DNA from: Adineta steineri
Lineage: Eukaryota; Rotifera; Eurotatoria; Adinetida; Adinetidae
Direction: 5' to 3'
Assembly (NCBI GenBank): GCA_905250115.1
Contig: CAJNOI010000137.1
Coordinates: 1-64,000, forward strand
Length of the DNA: 64,000 nucleotides
This document shows, one piece after another, positions 37,837-48,786 of this stretch. The stretch's first letter is position 1. Each line of letters opens with the position of its first letter. Below the pieces are notes generated by a model, which ran no database searches, was not told where the DNA came from, and saw only the letters and a program-made list of their open reading frames with translations. A program made the position numbers and the translations under genes.

Positions 37837-40623
37837 ATGGCTTATTTAAATTTAACATGTAGTCGAGTGTGAGTTTTAAATATCTTTGATAAACTTTGTC
37901 ATTTTTTACTAATTATATAGGTTTTCTACATTTGGTCTTTTCGCCTTAGCACTATTTGCTATTGCGTGTGCCATTATTCTTTCGCTGATTCCACTGTATG
38001 TACCAAGCAAGGGTTCTGGCATCATCAACATCAAAACATTAGAGGCCACTAGTTAGTATTTATTTATTATTTTTATCATACACATACGTAGTCTTTACTA
38101 GGAAAATCACTTACTGCGTTAGATGCCTCTTACTTGTTGCCAGCTGGACTTGAGAGAAAACGAGCCACACAATCCGTCACCAACCGACAAACAACCGCCT
38201 CTTGCGTAATTTTTATATCTGATGTTAATTCATAATGTGTAATATATTTTAGCTGCAACAAGCACAGGGTTCTCCTCCTGATTCCGTCACCGTCAACCAC
38301 ATGAGCAGTGCATATGCAACCGGGGACAAAAGTCGACGTCGCCGCCGCCGCGAGTAATTTCCTTTTTAATTAATTTCTGCTACTCATATTTACTTATACT
38401 TTTACATATAGCCTTCAATGTGATAAAACAGATCGTTCAGGTCCCGCTATCATCTTTGGTATTGAACTGAATTATCCAAAAAATTTATCATGCCAAACGG
38501 AGATCTGTAAAGTAGATCTATTTAAAGGTATCCATAGTAAATTCAATAATGTGACCCATGTCAATATGACGACGGACGATGGAAGTATCTTGACTCTGGA
38601 GCTTTGTCACATTCAATCTTATCCCAATGGAAATAATGACACTGGAGATAACTCTAATGGTATTACCATCGGTAAGCAGACTATTTATTTTATGACTTAT
38701 CTATGAGTATGAGCACAGGACAGAAACAAATACGGGAGAAGAAAATGACACTTTTGTTGATGAAACGAGCATAACAATTGATGCATTTGTTTTTGATTGA
38801 TTATAAAATGTAAATTTTCATCAGTAGCATGGTATGATTTTGATTCTTAATGAAACTCATGTCATAGTAATAAAAAAAATTTTCACTTCATTGATGAATA
38901 AAGGATACATCTTTTTATTTTTACTTTTTTATTCACTGTCAATCGAAAAGTGCTCAACAGTGACTCTAATAGATCTATTTTTGTCTTTTTTTTCATACTT
39001 TTGTTTAAAAATAGAACCGATTCCTACATCAACAACAATTACTACTACAACATCAGTTCCATCAACCACAACAACAACTACTACTTCTACTACTACCACA
39101 GTAACAATAACAGCAACAACCACAACAACTACAACTACAACCACAAAAAGCACAACTACAACAACAACAACAACAACCAGTACAACTACCACAACTACAG
39201 CAACAACTACAACCACAACTACAACAACCTCAACAACTACAACTACTACAACAACTACAACTACAACTACAACTACAACTACAACTACAACTACAACTAC
39301 AACAACCACAACAACAACAACAACTACCATAGGAAATCCATGTAAGTAAAAAGATATTCTAGTCAGCTGTAATATAGTATACTCAAAATATGTTTTTTTT
39401 AAATTTGTGAAAATAACTGAAATTCTAATATGTATTGCAATAGCTATTAGGAATATCTTTATATTTGTTTTGTATTTATTTAATATTATATCGATTTTCA
39501 AAGAATACATTTCGAAGAACTCCCGTATTAGAGAAACATTTATTTATTTTATTTATTCTGAGAAGAAAGATTAAAAAACAAGAAGATGATATCTATATCG
39601 ATATAATGATACTAAGATTATAAAGAAAAATATTAAATAATTAATCATTCTTTTTTTTATCGAATGTTAGGTTTATCTGGAAGTTTATTGTGGAATACAA
39701 CGGGTACTACCGTACTTAGTGCAGCAACAGCACCATCAGGAACATTACCAATAAGAGCATCTGGTGTATTTATTGACTCAAATGATAATTTATATGCTGT
39801 AGATGAGGACAGTAATTATGTTGTATGGAAACTATTGAAAAATGCTGTAAATCCAACAGCTGTAGCTGGAATCTTTGGATCGTCAGGAACGAGTAGTACT
39901 CAATTAAATTATCCTAATGATGTTTATGTTGATAAATCTGGAAATATATATGTAAGTGATACTAGCAATCAACGAATACAAAAATTTAGTAGTGGATCAA
40001 ACATTGGCGTCACGATTGCTGGCGTAACTGGATCGGCTAGCTCTCAATTAAATGAATTTAATACTCCACGATATTTTACTTTCGATTCAACGGAAACAAA
40101 TATGTATATTGCTGACCTTAATTGTCATCGAATTATGCGCTATCCAACGAATTCAACTGGGGGTACTAATGGCGTTATTGCAGCTGGTGGAACTGGAGAA
40201 TATGATCAAAACACATCGCTGAACGGACCATGGGGTATTCATTATTTACCATCGATAAGTACTGACCTATTTATAACAAATAATGGTGGACATTCAGTTA
40301 TACGTTGGACTCCCGGTGCTTCAACAGCCACTTTCGTTGCCGGTGTGCCAGGTACATCAGGTTCTGATGCAACTCACTTAAATTCTCCGATGGGAATTAA
40401 AATTGATAGTTTTATGAATATTTATGTGGTTGATAATGGTAACAATAGGATTCAATTGTTCTGTGCCAATACTAACACTGGAATTACCATTGCAGGTGAT
40501 GGTACTGCGAATAGTGGCGCAACACAATTAAGTGATCCACGAGGTATTGCATTTGATTCAGCAATGAATATGTATATTGGTGATCAAGGAAACAATCGCG
40601 TACAAAAATTTATGAAACTCTAA
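37837..40623 (+). CDS. type II membrane mucin-like protein with NHL propeller
   Basis: About seven exons with short introns give about 640 residues. MAYLNLTCSRVFSTFG is followed by one hydrophobic helix (LFALALFAIACAIILSLIPL), placing the rest outside the cell. Next come a linker with a furin-like RKR site and an RRRRRR run, a cysteine-containing domain (LQCDKTDRSGPAIIFGIELN, CQTEICKVDLF, LTLELCHIQSYP), and a threonine tract of about 100 residues (39017-39330), probably O-glycosylated. After GNPC the last exon (39671-40623) holds five to six NHL repeats (GVFIDSNDNLYAVD, DVYVDKSGNIYVSD, GIKIDSFMNIYVVDNGNNRI, GIAFDSAMNMYIGDQGNNRV). NHL repeats form a beta-propeller that binds partners; the ligand is unknown. 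Such Thr-rich NHL proteins are numerous in bdelloids. GC content and codon use in the first exons are higher than in nearby genes. Confidence 0.85.
39030..39330 (+). repeat. ACA/ACT microsatellite inside the NHL gene
   Basis: About 300 bases of ACA and ACT triplets, ending in a pure (ACAACT)n stretch near 39256-39300. In frame it encodes polythreonine. Length is probably variable between alleles. Confidence 0.9.
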
Positions 40624-41280
40624 AATACTACGGACAAACTTCATATTCATCAGATTTTCTTTTTGAATCATTGAATATGACATTTAATCTCATTGAACTG
40701 TTGCTTGAAATTTCGTAGAAAAACGACATCTTATAATAAACAGTTATGTTTATTGCAATTAATTTATACACGCATAACCTTTTATCGCTTCACTTTTATT
40801 TTCAATTTTATTTTGCTTGTTTTCGTACTTTTCTTTTTTGGCTTATTTCAATAAATAATATTAGAATTTTCATATCTAGATGAAATTCCATATCATAATC
40901 GACATCACATTCAGATATGTTAACACTAATCATAACATTTTTTTTATTCTATCATTTTATTCTGTCTAGATTCTTATGAATTAGTGGAGAAATATTTTTC
41001 ATTGGGGAAATTTTAACACTTTTCAATACGATAAAAGAAGATACAAACCCTTCAATATAATAATTACAATTTCAAAATATACATATTTATAGATAGATTT
41101 TCTTGATCTTTTAATCGGTACCCCTACATTTCGGCTGTTTTTTTGTCCCAGACTATTCGTCCTAAATGCTTTTGATCCAATTTCATTTTTGTCTCGTTAA
41201 AATTCGTCCTAAGTATCTCTTGTCCTACTACATTTCGTCCGAAAAGCTAAGTATTCACTTTTTATCACAATAATAAGACC
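40624..41280. other. intergenic region with TTCGTCC repeats
   Basis: No gene. At 41110-41255 a degenerate minisatellite carries repeated ATTTCGTCC/ATTCGTCCTAA units (for example 41155, 41202, 41241) alternating with TTTTGTCC-like variants. Confidence 0.55.
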
Positions 41281-41302
41281 AAAAATCTACGATGGACGTC
41301 GG

Positions 41303-41548
41303 ATGGATGTCAATAAAGAAGACACCTATATCCACACTTTCAAGATGGTTTGTGACCGTGTAAATTATCGTTTATGGATTCAAATGATATTTTTCTTTGA
41401 TTATATAGTTGGTTCGTTTGTATTTGGAGTTCTGGCATTATATGCAATTCTGTTACGAAAGAATTTCAATTATATATCAATGAGTAAAGAAAATGTTTCT
41501 GCCGGTGTTAGTCAGATAACTAATGTGCTTTATTACAAGGTCGAGTGA
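41303..41548 (+). pseudogene. fragment resembling an ABCC transporter membrane domain
   Basis: 81 codons, MDVNKEDTYIHTFKMVCDRV then NYRLWIQMIFFFDYIVGSFV, a second hydrophobic stretch FGVLALYAILL and ENVSAGVSQITNVLYY. The order (N)RWL..R.....G...VF..ALFAV......S.G.VG.S.....Q.T..L is that of the end of the second membrane domain of ABCC/MRP transporters. Nothing else of a transporter is nearby, and no NBD follows. Best read as a stranded exon. Similarity is by eye and weak. Confidence 0.35.
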
Positions 41549-42066
41549 TTGTGGCGATAGCATAAATTACTAATTCTCTAACATTTTTTGTATAAATCAG
41601 TATTGATCAGTAAGTTCTTTTTGTTTATAACTGATATTAATACTGATCATCTTCAAAAATGTATTTAAATTAAAATCAGATAGATGAATATTTTTATTAT
41701 GAGAATAAACAATATGAACTATGACTAGTATAAAAGAAACAATGATGAAAAAGAGAAGTAAACAACCAAAAGAAAAAGTGATCATGATTAAAAACAAAAT
41801 TTATTTTAGGAAACGTTTATATTAAAACTACAAAAACTATGAATGCACAAAGGAGAATAGAATCTTAGTCTTTTGTTTCATAATGTATTGATTGAAAATA
41901 ATCTTTTATTATTATTATTTCTTTGTTTTGCTTGTTCTGAACGAATATAAAAAGAAATATCTTATGTATACATATATCAATGGGAAAAAGTATTATCATT
42001 GTGGTTTTGTACAAAGACCTATAATTGTACCTGTTATATCTAATAATTTGGATACTTGATTTTTTT

Positions 42067-42192
42067 AATGAACAAGCTTTGTTAGCATTAAAATTCCATG
42101 CAATACATGCTGGTATCTTTTCACGTAAAAATGCACATTCAACTGCTGAATCTGTTCAAATATCACCAAGGCCTAGAATATCACCCCCATAA
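42067..42192 (+). pseudogene. short coding-like fragment
   Basis: The frame NEQALLALKFHAIHAGIFSR then KNAHSTAESVQISPRPRISP is free of stops for 41 codons and has gene-like composition, but lacks a clear start, splice site or partner exon. Unknown origin. Confidence 0.25.
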
Positions 42193-42468
42193 TACTCATT
42201 GTCAAACAAAGCATTTCAGCATCGAACATTTACAGTTGAACCATCACCTATTTATACAAACAGAAACAAAAAATCATCGATTATCATCGTAGTTTAAAAA
42301 TAAAAAATAAAATCTTTCTTTGAAACAAAAAACTATACATAAATGTTTTTATCATTAGGCACTGCTGGTGAGTTTGAATATTTGTATGAAAGAGATATAT
42401 AAATTTTTAAATATATATATTCATGTTTGATCATTAAATTTTTATAAAACTTCATACTCTATCTTATT

Positions 42469-42708
42469 CTACATACGTTTAAAGAGTGTTGCATATGTGT
42501 GTTCATCCATGAAATCTTTATTTCGTCGATATACTTCAAGTTCATTGTTGTCTTCATCATTTGTAAAACGTAAGTGTTTCGCTTCGATACAGTTCATAAT
42601 CGTTGTTGCAATGAAGACAATAATTATACTTGAATATTGCACTGTTAATTCAAATTTCAAATATCTAAATAGAAAAACATTTCCTGTGGCTATATCAAAG
42701 AATATCAT
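42469..42708 (-). CDS. small hypothetical secreted or membrane protein
   Basis: 79 codons. A hydrophobic stretch (VQYSSIIIVFIATTIMNCIE) is followed by a polar, charged part (AKHLRFTNDEDNNELEVYRR to EHTYATLFKRM). That fits a signal peptide with a short mature peptide of about 38 residues. An acceptor-like TTTTTCTATTTAG lies inside the 5' end of the frame (minus strand, near 42665), so the true first exon may differ. No family recognised. Confidence 0.35.
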   Translation of the reverse strand: MIFFDIATGNVFLFRYLKFELTVQYSSIIIVFIATTIMNCIEAKHLRFTNDEDNNELEVYRRNKDFMDEHTYATLFKRM

Positions 42709-42744
42709 TATACGTAGAACTTACATTCAAGAGGATGTGAAATA

Positions 42745-43946
42745 GATAGTGGATATCAGATGAAATATATATGATAAATTTTGTTTGATTTACACATCTA
42801 TTTCCATCGAGAGTGATGAAGAGATACGTCCATGATTTTTCAAGGACGAAAAAAACAAAAAGTTAACAAACTTTGATCAAAATATCGATGATTGTATACT
42901 TGTCAATATATTTTATGCATAATAAATCATCATTGACTATTTTTCCCAAGAAGCAAAATACAAAATCAACTGTCAATAATAAAAATGTATGATTGTATAT
43001 AAAATAAAAATAAAATAATACATATATTTACATAGATGAAAAAAGGATGATTTTAGGGTAATTACTATAGGTAACTATTTGTATCATTAATGATTCACAT
43101 CGTTTACCTTGTTTAATGAAAAGAAAAAATAAGAAGAGAGAATAAATAATAACTCATATTCATAAATATACATACAAACAAAAACTAAGTAAAATAGATA
43201 ATTTAATAAATAATTCAGATAAAATGAACCATTTTTCTCTTTTCAACTATATCTTATTGTTTGTATTCATGAAATAAAGAACATTAACATTAAATAATAA
43301 TTTATGGTTGAATATAGTATTGAATAACAATCATATACCAAAAAACATATTCCCAAATAATAAATAATGAATTAAATAAGAAAATATATGATAAAACTAA
43401 TGAAATAGATCAGTTTAAATGATTTCATCCATTAAAAACCTCACGATCTAATTTTGTTTTTTATTCAATTATGAGATTGTTCATTTTTAAGTTGATTCTC
43501 ATAGTAGGTTTTGATTTTCGTTCTAGAATTTTAATAAGATCTTTTTGTGACATTTTCGTCTTATGCGATAGAGTAACAAATATATCAAAATAAACTACTT
43601 TTTATTTCGTGCAAATAATTCAGTCATATGATATATATATAAGTTATAATACATACAAATTTTGTGATACAGTTCTTAATAGATTTCAACATTTCAGTTT
43701 TCTAATTTTATGTTTTGAGATAACAATAGATTATATATCTTTGCATTCTTCATTTTATTTGCAAAATAGAATCAATGGATAGGTGTGGGTGTAAGCATAT
43801 ATAAACACAAGACACTCACGCACGCATCTACATACCCAAAAATATTTCTGTAAAATTCCCTTTTTGTTTTTTTTCTCTCTTGACATACGTATGTGTGATA
43901 TTCATTTCATTTTTTTCTTTTCTTAATTAATTTTCAAATATTATTC
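42745..43946. other. intergenic AT-rich region with a telomere-like motif
   Basis: About 1.2 kb without a gene. Near 43781 lies AGGTGTGGGTGTAAG, followed 25 bases later by CACTCACGCACGCATCTACA, a degenerate relative of the hairpins at 21138 and 49829. Confidence 0.5.
43781..43838. repeat. telomere-like motif H3
   Basis: AGGTGTGGGTGTAAGCATAT on the left and CGCATCTACATACCC on the right form an imperfect inverted repeat, the weakest of the four sites of this type. Confidence 0.45.
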
Positions 43947-44103
43947 ATGTCGAGTTGTCTTAAAAAAGTTGAATATTGAATTTGTTCAATTATTTGAGAC
44001 ATCATCATTAGATGAAATCGAATTTAATTATAAGAATAACAATGTACGACAATTTATTAAAGATAATATACCCTGTTTAATATTTCCACAGTTAAATCAA
44101 TAA
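43947..44103 (+). pseudogene. frame-broken coding fragment
   Basis: MSSCLKK, then after a frame change LNIEFVQLFETSSLDEIEFN and YKNNNVRQFIKDNIPCLIFP ending QLNQ and TAA. The composition is convincing for protein. No splice sites or neighbours tie it to a complete gene. Confidence 0.35.
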
Positions 44104-45564
44104 ATAATTTGGATTACAAATGGAATAAAAACTCAAAAAATAATGACACATAATGAACGACTTTATTTATGGACTTTGTAAAAAAAACCTTTTAACTAAG
44201 ATAAAAACAATAGTATTTAAAAAGAAATGGATGCTAATAATAAAGAAATTCTTAATGTTGAAATATTATTTAATGTTTAAAAATTACGATAAATTGTTAG
44301 TCGATTAAAAAACTTTAATATATTTAATTTTTTCTACTTCTGAAATGAGAACTGAATGGTTGTATAAAATGTTAGATAAATATTATGAAAATATCATTGT
44401 ACATTGGCATTGATGTGATATTAAGCAAAGCATTTATGTAGTCAGTAGTGCATATTCTTCGAATAAGTTGTTTGTGATTAAAGAAAAACACTTTAATAAT
44501 ATGACGCACAGAGTCGTGATTTGATAAAACAAAACTCGAAGTTTCTAATAGTGTATTTTATTGTATATATTTATGATGATAGTTTATTTACATCGAATGA
44601 CTTTTATATAGGATTTTTCATTAAATTATATGTATTTTGTACACATATTACTAAACACAATATTCTATAATATGCATCATGGACTATAAATAATGTAAAA
44701 TCGAATCTTTATTTGTAATATGGATAGTTATGATATGTGAAGATGATATAAGAAGAAGAAGAAGCAGTAACTCTTTCTGCTTCCTTTCTAAAAATAATTA
44801 GTAAAAATATTTTGTTTCTATACATCATCAATATGCTCAAGGTCATCGTGGTTCACAAGAATAATAACTAGCATATTTGATCCATGTTGAATATATTATT
44901 TTAAATAGTATTTTCAGATTAATCAAGATTTATAATTTATGAAAGTAGACAAACACCATACCTTTGTACTGTTACTATTTTTATTGGACACAACTATTTA
45001 GTAACGATACTGTTCAAATTATTATCATTTTTTTTTTCTTTTTCTAAATATATGTATTCAGTTATATTTCTTTCCATTATTATTATTACTTGTGAAATAA
45101 TTTGGAAAGATAAAATAAGTGAACTATGATTCAGTTATAATTTATAATATAGATTATTCTTTGAAGAATGATTTTCTATTTTTCGTAGGTTGTTATTTTC
45201 TATATGCTGTATCGTATTAATGTTGATATATGTTGAAGTCAACAAAATCAACCGATCTTCAAAACAATAGTTAATATAATATTTTGTTTTTCGTCCAAGG
45301 TAATCATATAATATTGTACAGTATTAAAGTGCGACATACAAGAATCACCTATTTTGATAAATACTAGATACTATGCTTCGTCGATTCATATCCACAACAT
45401 GTATAAGTAGCCTGGCGTTACGCTTCATCAAGTCATACAATCATACTCACAACATGAAGAGGTGGTCTAACACAGTACTATTTAAGCAAGGCATGTTTGG
45501 TGTATATTCATAGTATTATTTCATTTCTTATTTTTCTTCCATTTATTACCGTTAATCATTAACA
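44104..45564. other. intergenic region; promoter of the small secreted gene
   Basis: AT-rich, no supported gene. Near its right end two related segments, 45374-45400 and 45422-45457, share GCTTCrTCrA.TCATA and CTCACAACATG or TCCACAACATG. They lie 110-190 bases upstream of the secreted protein start and may be regulatory. Confidence 0.45.
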
Positions 45565-46083
45565 ATGACAAAGATTGTTGCAGTCTTAGTATGTTTAGTT
45601 GTTGTTATTGCAACTTTAAAAACAAATGGTGTTGATGGAAGACAATATAGATATAATAAAATGGATCTTCGAGCGTTACTTGGTCTTGATCAAGTAAGTG
45701 AAGAAGAATTAGAACAGTAAGTAGATATATAAATATTTCTATGAAATGAGAATATTTTATTTTATTTTATTTTAAGAAAACGTACTGTTCCTCAGTCACT
45801 AATTGTTGATTACGTAGTTACAAAAAACACCATTGGTGCAAATCGTTTTGATTGCACTCATATTAAACATAGTCTTCAAAAAAGTGGAGTTTGTATTCTT
45901 CCATTACCTGAAGCTATTGCTTATTGTAATGCTGAACGTGACTGTGGTGGTTATGGTGTGACAACTGACACAGCATATCATACTTCTTATGACCTTAAAG
46001 ATCGTGCACCAGCTGCTGAACTCTTCAATGGCACGAAAACCGTGACAAATAACGGGTGGACATTATTTGTTAAACAAAACTAA
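45565..46083 (+). CDS. small secreted cysteine protein, unknown family
   Basis: Two exons (45565-45717 and 45776-46083) give 153 residues. MTKIVAVLVCLVVVIATLKT then NGVDG is a clear signal peptide. A short acidic segment (GLDQVSEEELEQ) ends at a KR dibasic site created right after the splice junction. The mature part follows with five Cys (FDCTHI, GVCILP, AYCNAERDCGGYG) and a C-terminal GWTLFVKQN. The layout signal-acidic spacer-KR-mature domain suggests a processed secreted protein. The CxxxxxCGGYG element resembles PAN/WSC-like lectin folds only loosely. I do not recognise the family. The 3' flank has a T-rich tandem duplication. Confidence 0.75.
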
Positions 46084-47349
46084 ATTGTTTAATTCAATTT
46101 CACACAACATTATGCATTGATTAGACATTTATTTTCTTTTCTTTTATTCATTTTTATTTTTTTTCTCATTTATCTATTTTTATATCTCATTCATTTTTAT
46201 TTTTATTTTCTCATTTATTTATTCTTATATCTTATTCATTTTATTTTTCCTTAAATATTTATCCATATATACTATTCAATAAAACTAGTTGATCTCTTAA
46301 CTTGAATCCATTTACTATATAATGAAAATAATATGATTGACAGATTTGGCGCAACATGCAACTTTTAGTTAAAGATAGTTGTTACACTTTGATGTTTCTA
46401 TTAGATAATATCTAATGGGATGTGAAACAAAGCATTTCTTTATTCATTCGCAAGCTTTTTTTTTATTTATTATATACTTACCTTGACGCATAATAGTATG
46501 TGCTACAATAATCTCGAGAATAAAAAAATTAGAAAATATATGGCAAGTACATCAATTCTAACTGTAATTTGAAATATGAAATTTACGTTTTTTTTCTTTC
46601 ATAAATAACAATGTAAGAGTATATTGTTAGTATATGCTGTGTTTTGAATGTTAAAGCAAAACTTCAAATATTATTTATATATAACCGACACTAAATAGAA
46701 CGACAGTTGAGTGGATTTTTCAAATAAATACCATTCTCTAAATATATTCAATGTTTGCCCGTATAGTTTTCATCGAAAAACATGGTTTCTATCAATAATA
46801 TGTAGTGAAAGAATAAAACTATTCTTAAACACCATCTGTTTCATTCTGTTGTATATTAATTTCGACACAATCAATTCATACAATATCTATTCTTTCAGTA
46901 AAATATTTAAAATGATAGTTTATATTCTTATTCTCTTATATAATATATGTGTAATTAGAAATTAGAATGAATAAAGCATTGACGTTTTATTAGCTTGAGG
47001 CTTTGACAATATTTTATTTAATAAATGAAACTTTATTATACGATTCAAATTAGACTAAACATTATCTAAAAAAGTTAAATTGATTCTAATAAGCCATCTT
47101 ATATCTTAATTCAAGGATAAACGAGATCTATTCATACTACAACATATCGAGTACGGCATGGCGTGATTAACCTTAGAGACCTTTGATTTTACATAACAAC
47201 TAAACAATTAATTCCATTATATCTAGATGATTTGTAAAACAAATGATAATATCTATATAGTTAACTGGAATAATTATGGTTCAAAATCAAACATCAGCAG
47301 GAACTTTATATTATATTAATTTATATACAATGAAAAAAGTGCATCTTTT
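46084..47349. other. 3' flank and intergenic region
   Basis: Apart from the T-rich duplication, AT-rich sequence with no supported gene. The 84-codon frame at 46711-46965 is Ile/Phe-rich and looks like chance. Confidence 0.45.
46164..46252. repeat. 45-bp pyrimidine-rich tandem duplication
   Basis: TCTCATTTATCTATTTTTAT and the following bases recur 45 bases later as TCTCATTTATTTATTCTTAT. Lies in the presumed 3' UTR of the secreted protein gene, just before AATAAAACT at about 46278. Confidence 0.7.
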
Positions 47350-48786
47350 CGATGATGTTGATCATCATAATTTTTTATAATATGATTTATTTTTAAATAT
47401 CTAATAATTTTACTTAATTCAACTTCTGATGAACCATATGTTTGTACATGATTTTCATCAATAATATATATACAGATAAGATTTTTAATTGATTATAATT
47501 TTGAAATATTTTCATAAGAATCTTAACATACCATTGAAATTATCTAAATCTAAGCTTAAGTGGCTATTGAATGATGGTAAACCAGTATAAGATAAAATTA
47601 AGTGTTTTACATTTGGTAAAATATAGATCAATCATTGTTTTATATTTTCAATTGAATCACCAATTAAATCAACAGTTTCAGTATTTGTTAAAGTTTCTTG
47701 TTTAGTTATAGATGGTTCTTTTCAATTGTTTCCGAATAACTAAATTAATCACTTGATATAAATATACTATATTCCATAAGAATTTAAAATCTCATCATGA
47801 TTTGATTGAATTTCATCAAAATTACTAAAACCATAAAGTTCATTAAAAGAAAATGATAGTGTATAGAAATAATTTTCATGCATTCCAACAAACCATTTAT
47901 GATCAAACCAAAATTGGTCTTGTTTAACTTTTGAATAAAGATGAAATTGTTGAAGTTCTATCATTAATTCTAACAACTGATGTTGTAATGTAAAACCATT
48001 TAATGGAAATTCATTGATAAACAAATTAATGTGGATGAAAATAGTTTTATATCACTTATTAAATGAAGAAAATCTATGTGTTGATCAACATTTTCCAATC
48101 ATATAGAATGTTTCATAATATAATGTTAAATATAATTGTTTTAATTTAATACTAATTATATTAATACATTTATTTTGTATTTTATGACTATCACTTAATG
48201 TTGTTTTAACGTTTAAATATATTAAATTTGGTGTATATTGAAGAATAGAAAATATATCAATAAATTCATATAAATATAATGTTATTAAAGTTAAATATTC
48301 AAATAATTTCAATAGATTTTCTTCATTAAACATTTATGTAAATAAATAATGTTCAAACTATCATAAAATAAAGATGGTCATGGTTTAAGATAGTTTTTAC
48401 TTTTTATTTTAGATGTATGTAGTATTTGTAATGATCTATTAGATAAACCACACAATGAAGTTATAATAAGTAATAGATTTTATATTAGAACAAAAAAAAA
48501 CAATGATAAAGATAAATTAATCGTAGAAATTATTGAAGTTTTTATTTTTGATCCAATTATTGAAAGAATATTTTGCCAAAAATTTAAATCTCTAATTGGT
48601 AATTGCAAATTATTTAAATAATGTTCATGTTCTAATAATAAATGATTTAATCGTGAATTAAATAAAAGGAGTGTATAAATAATATATCATTACATGATAA
48701 ATAACTAAATATATGAAAAATAATTTCCATAGGTAGATTATCAAATAAAGTATGCGATTCAAATATTATAATATCACCATTCGTCA
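47350..48786 (-). pseudogene. F-box/LRR protein pseudogene
   Basis: Reading the minus strand, an N-terminal F-box is plain: MTNGDIIIFESHTLFDNLPM then EIIFHIFSYLSCNDILFI. A frameshift follows, and the next segment continues in another frame as NSRLNHLLLEHEHYLNNLQL, PIRDLNFWQNI. Further pieces in different frames are FEYLTLITLYLYEFIDIFSI with LQYTPNLIYLNVKTTLSDS (48085-48333), NGFTLQHQLLELMIELQQFH with DHKWFVGMHENYF (47767-48024), and PNVKHLILSYTGLPSFNSHL (about 47540-47620). This is the layout of the large bdelloid family of F-box proteins with irregular leucine-rich tails. F-box proteins recruit substrates to SCF ubiquitin ligases. At least three to four breaks show that this copy is dead. 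Confidence 0.7.

Noticed and set aside
38929-39510. Long minus-strand frame rich in valine
   Set aside because: It is the antisense reading of the ACA/ACT polythreonine tract in the NHL gene; no start context or domain supports it.
45360-45500. Possible tRNA or structured RNA in the less AT-rich patch
   Set aside because: No cloverleaf arms or T-loop GTTCRA motif in the right spacing; the pattern is explained by two related direct repeats.
46711-46965. 84-codon frame after the small secreted gene
   Set aside because: Composition fits AT-rich noise; no neighbours or motifs.
48420-48620. Plus-strand open stretch (CSICNDLLDKPHNEV..) opposite the F-box relic
   Set aside because: The minus strand carries recognisable F-box gene pieces on both sides, so the plus frame is likely a shadow, although it is unusually protein-like.
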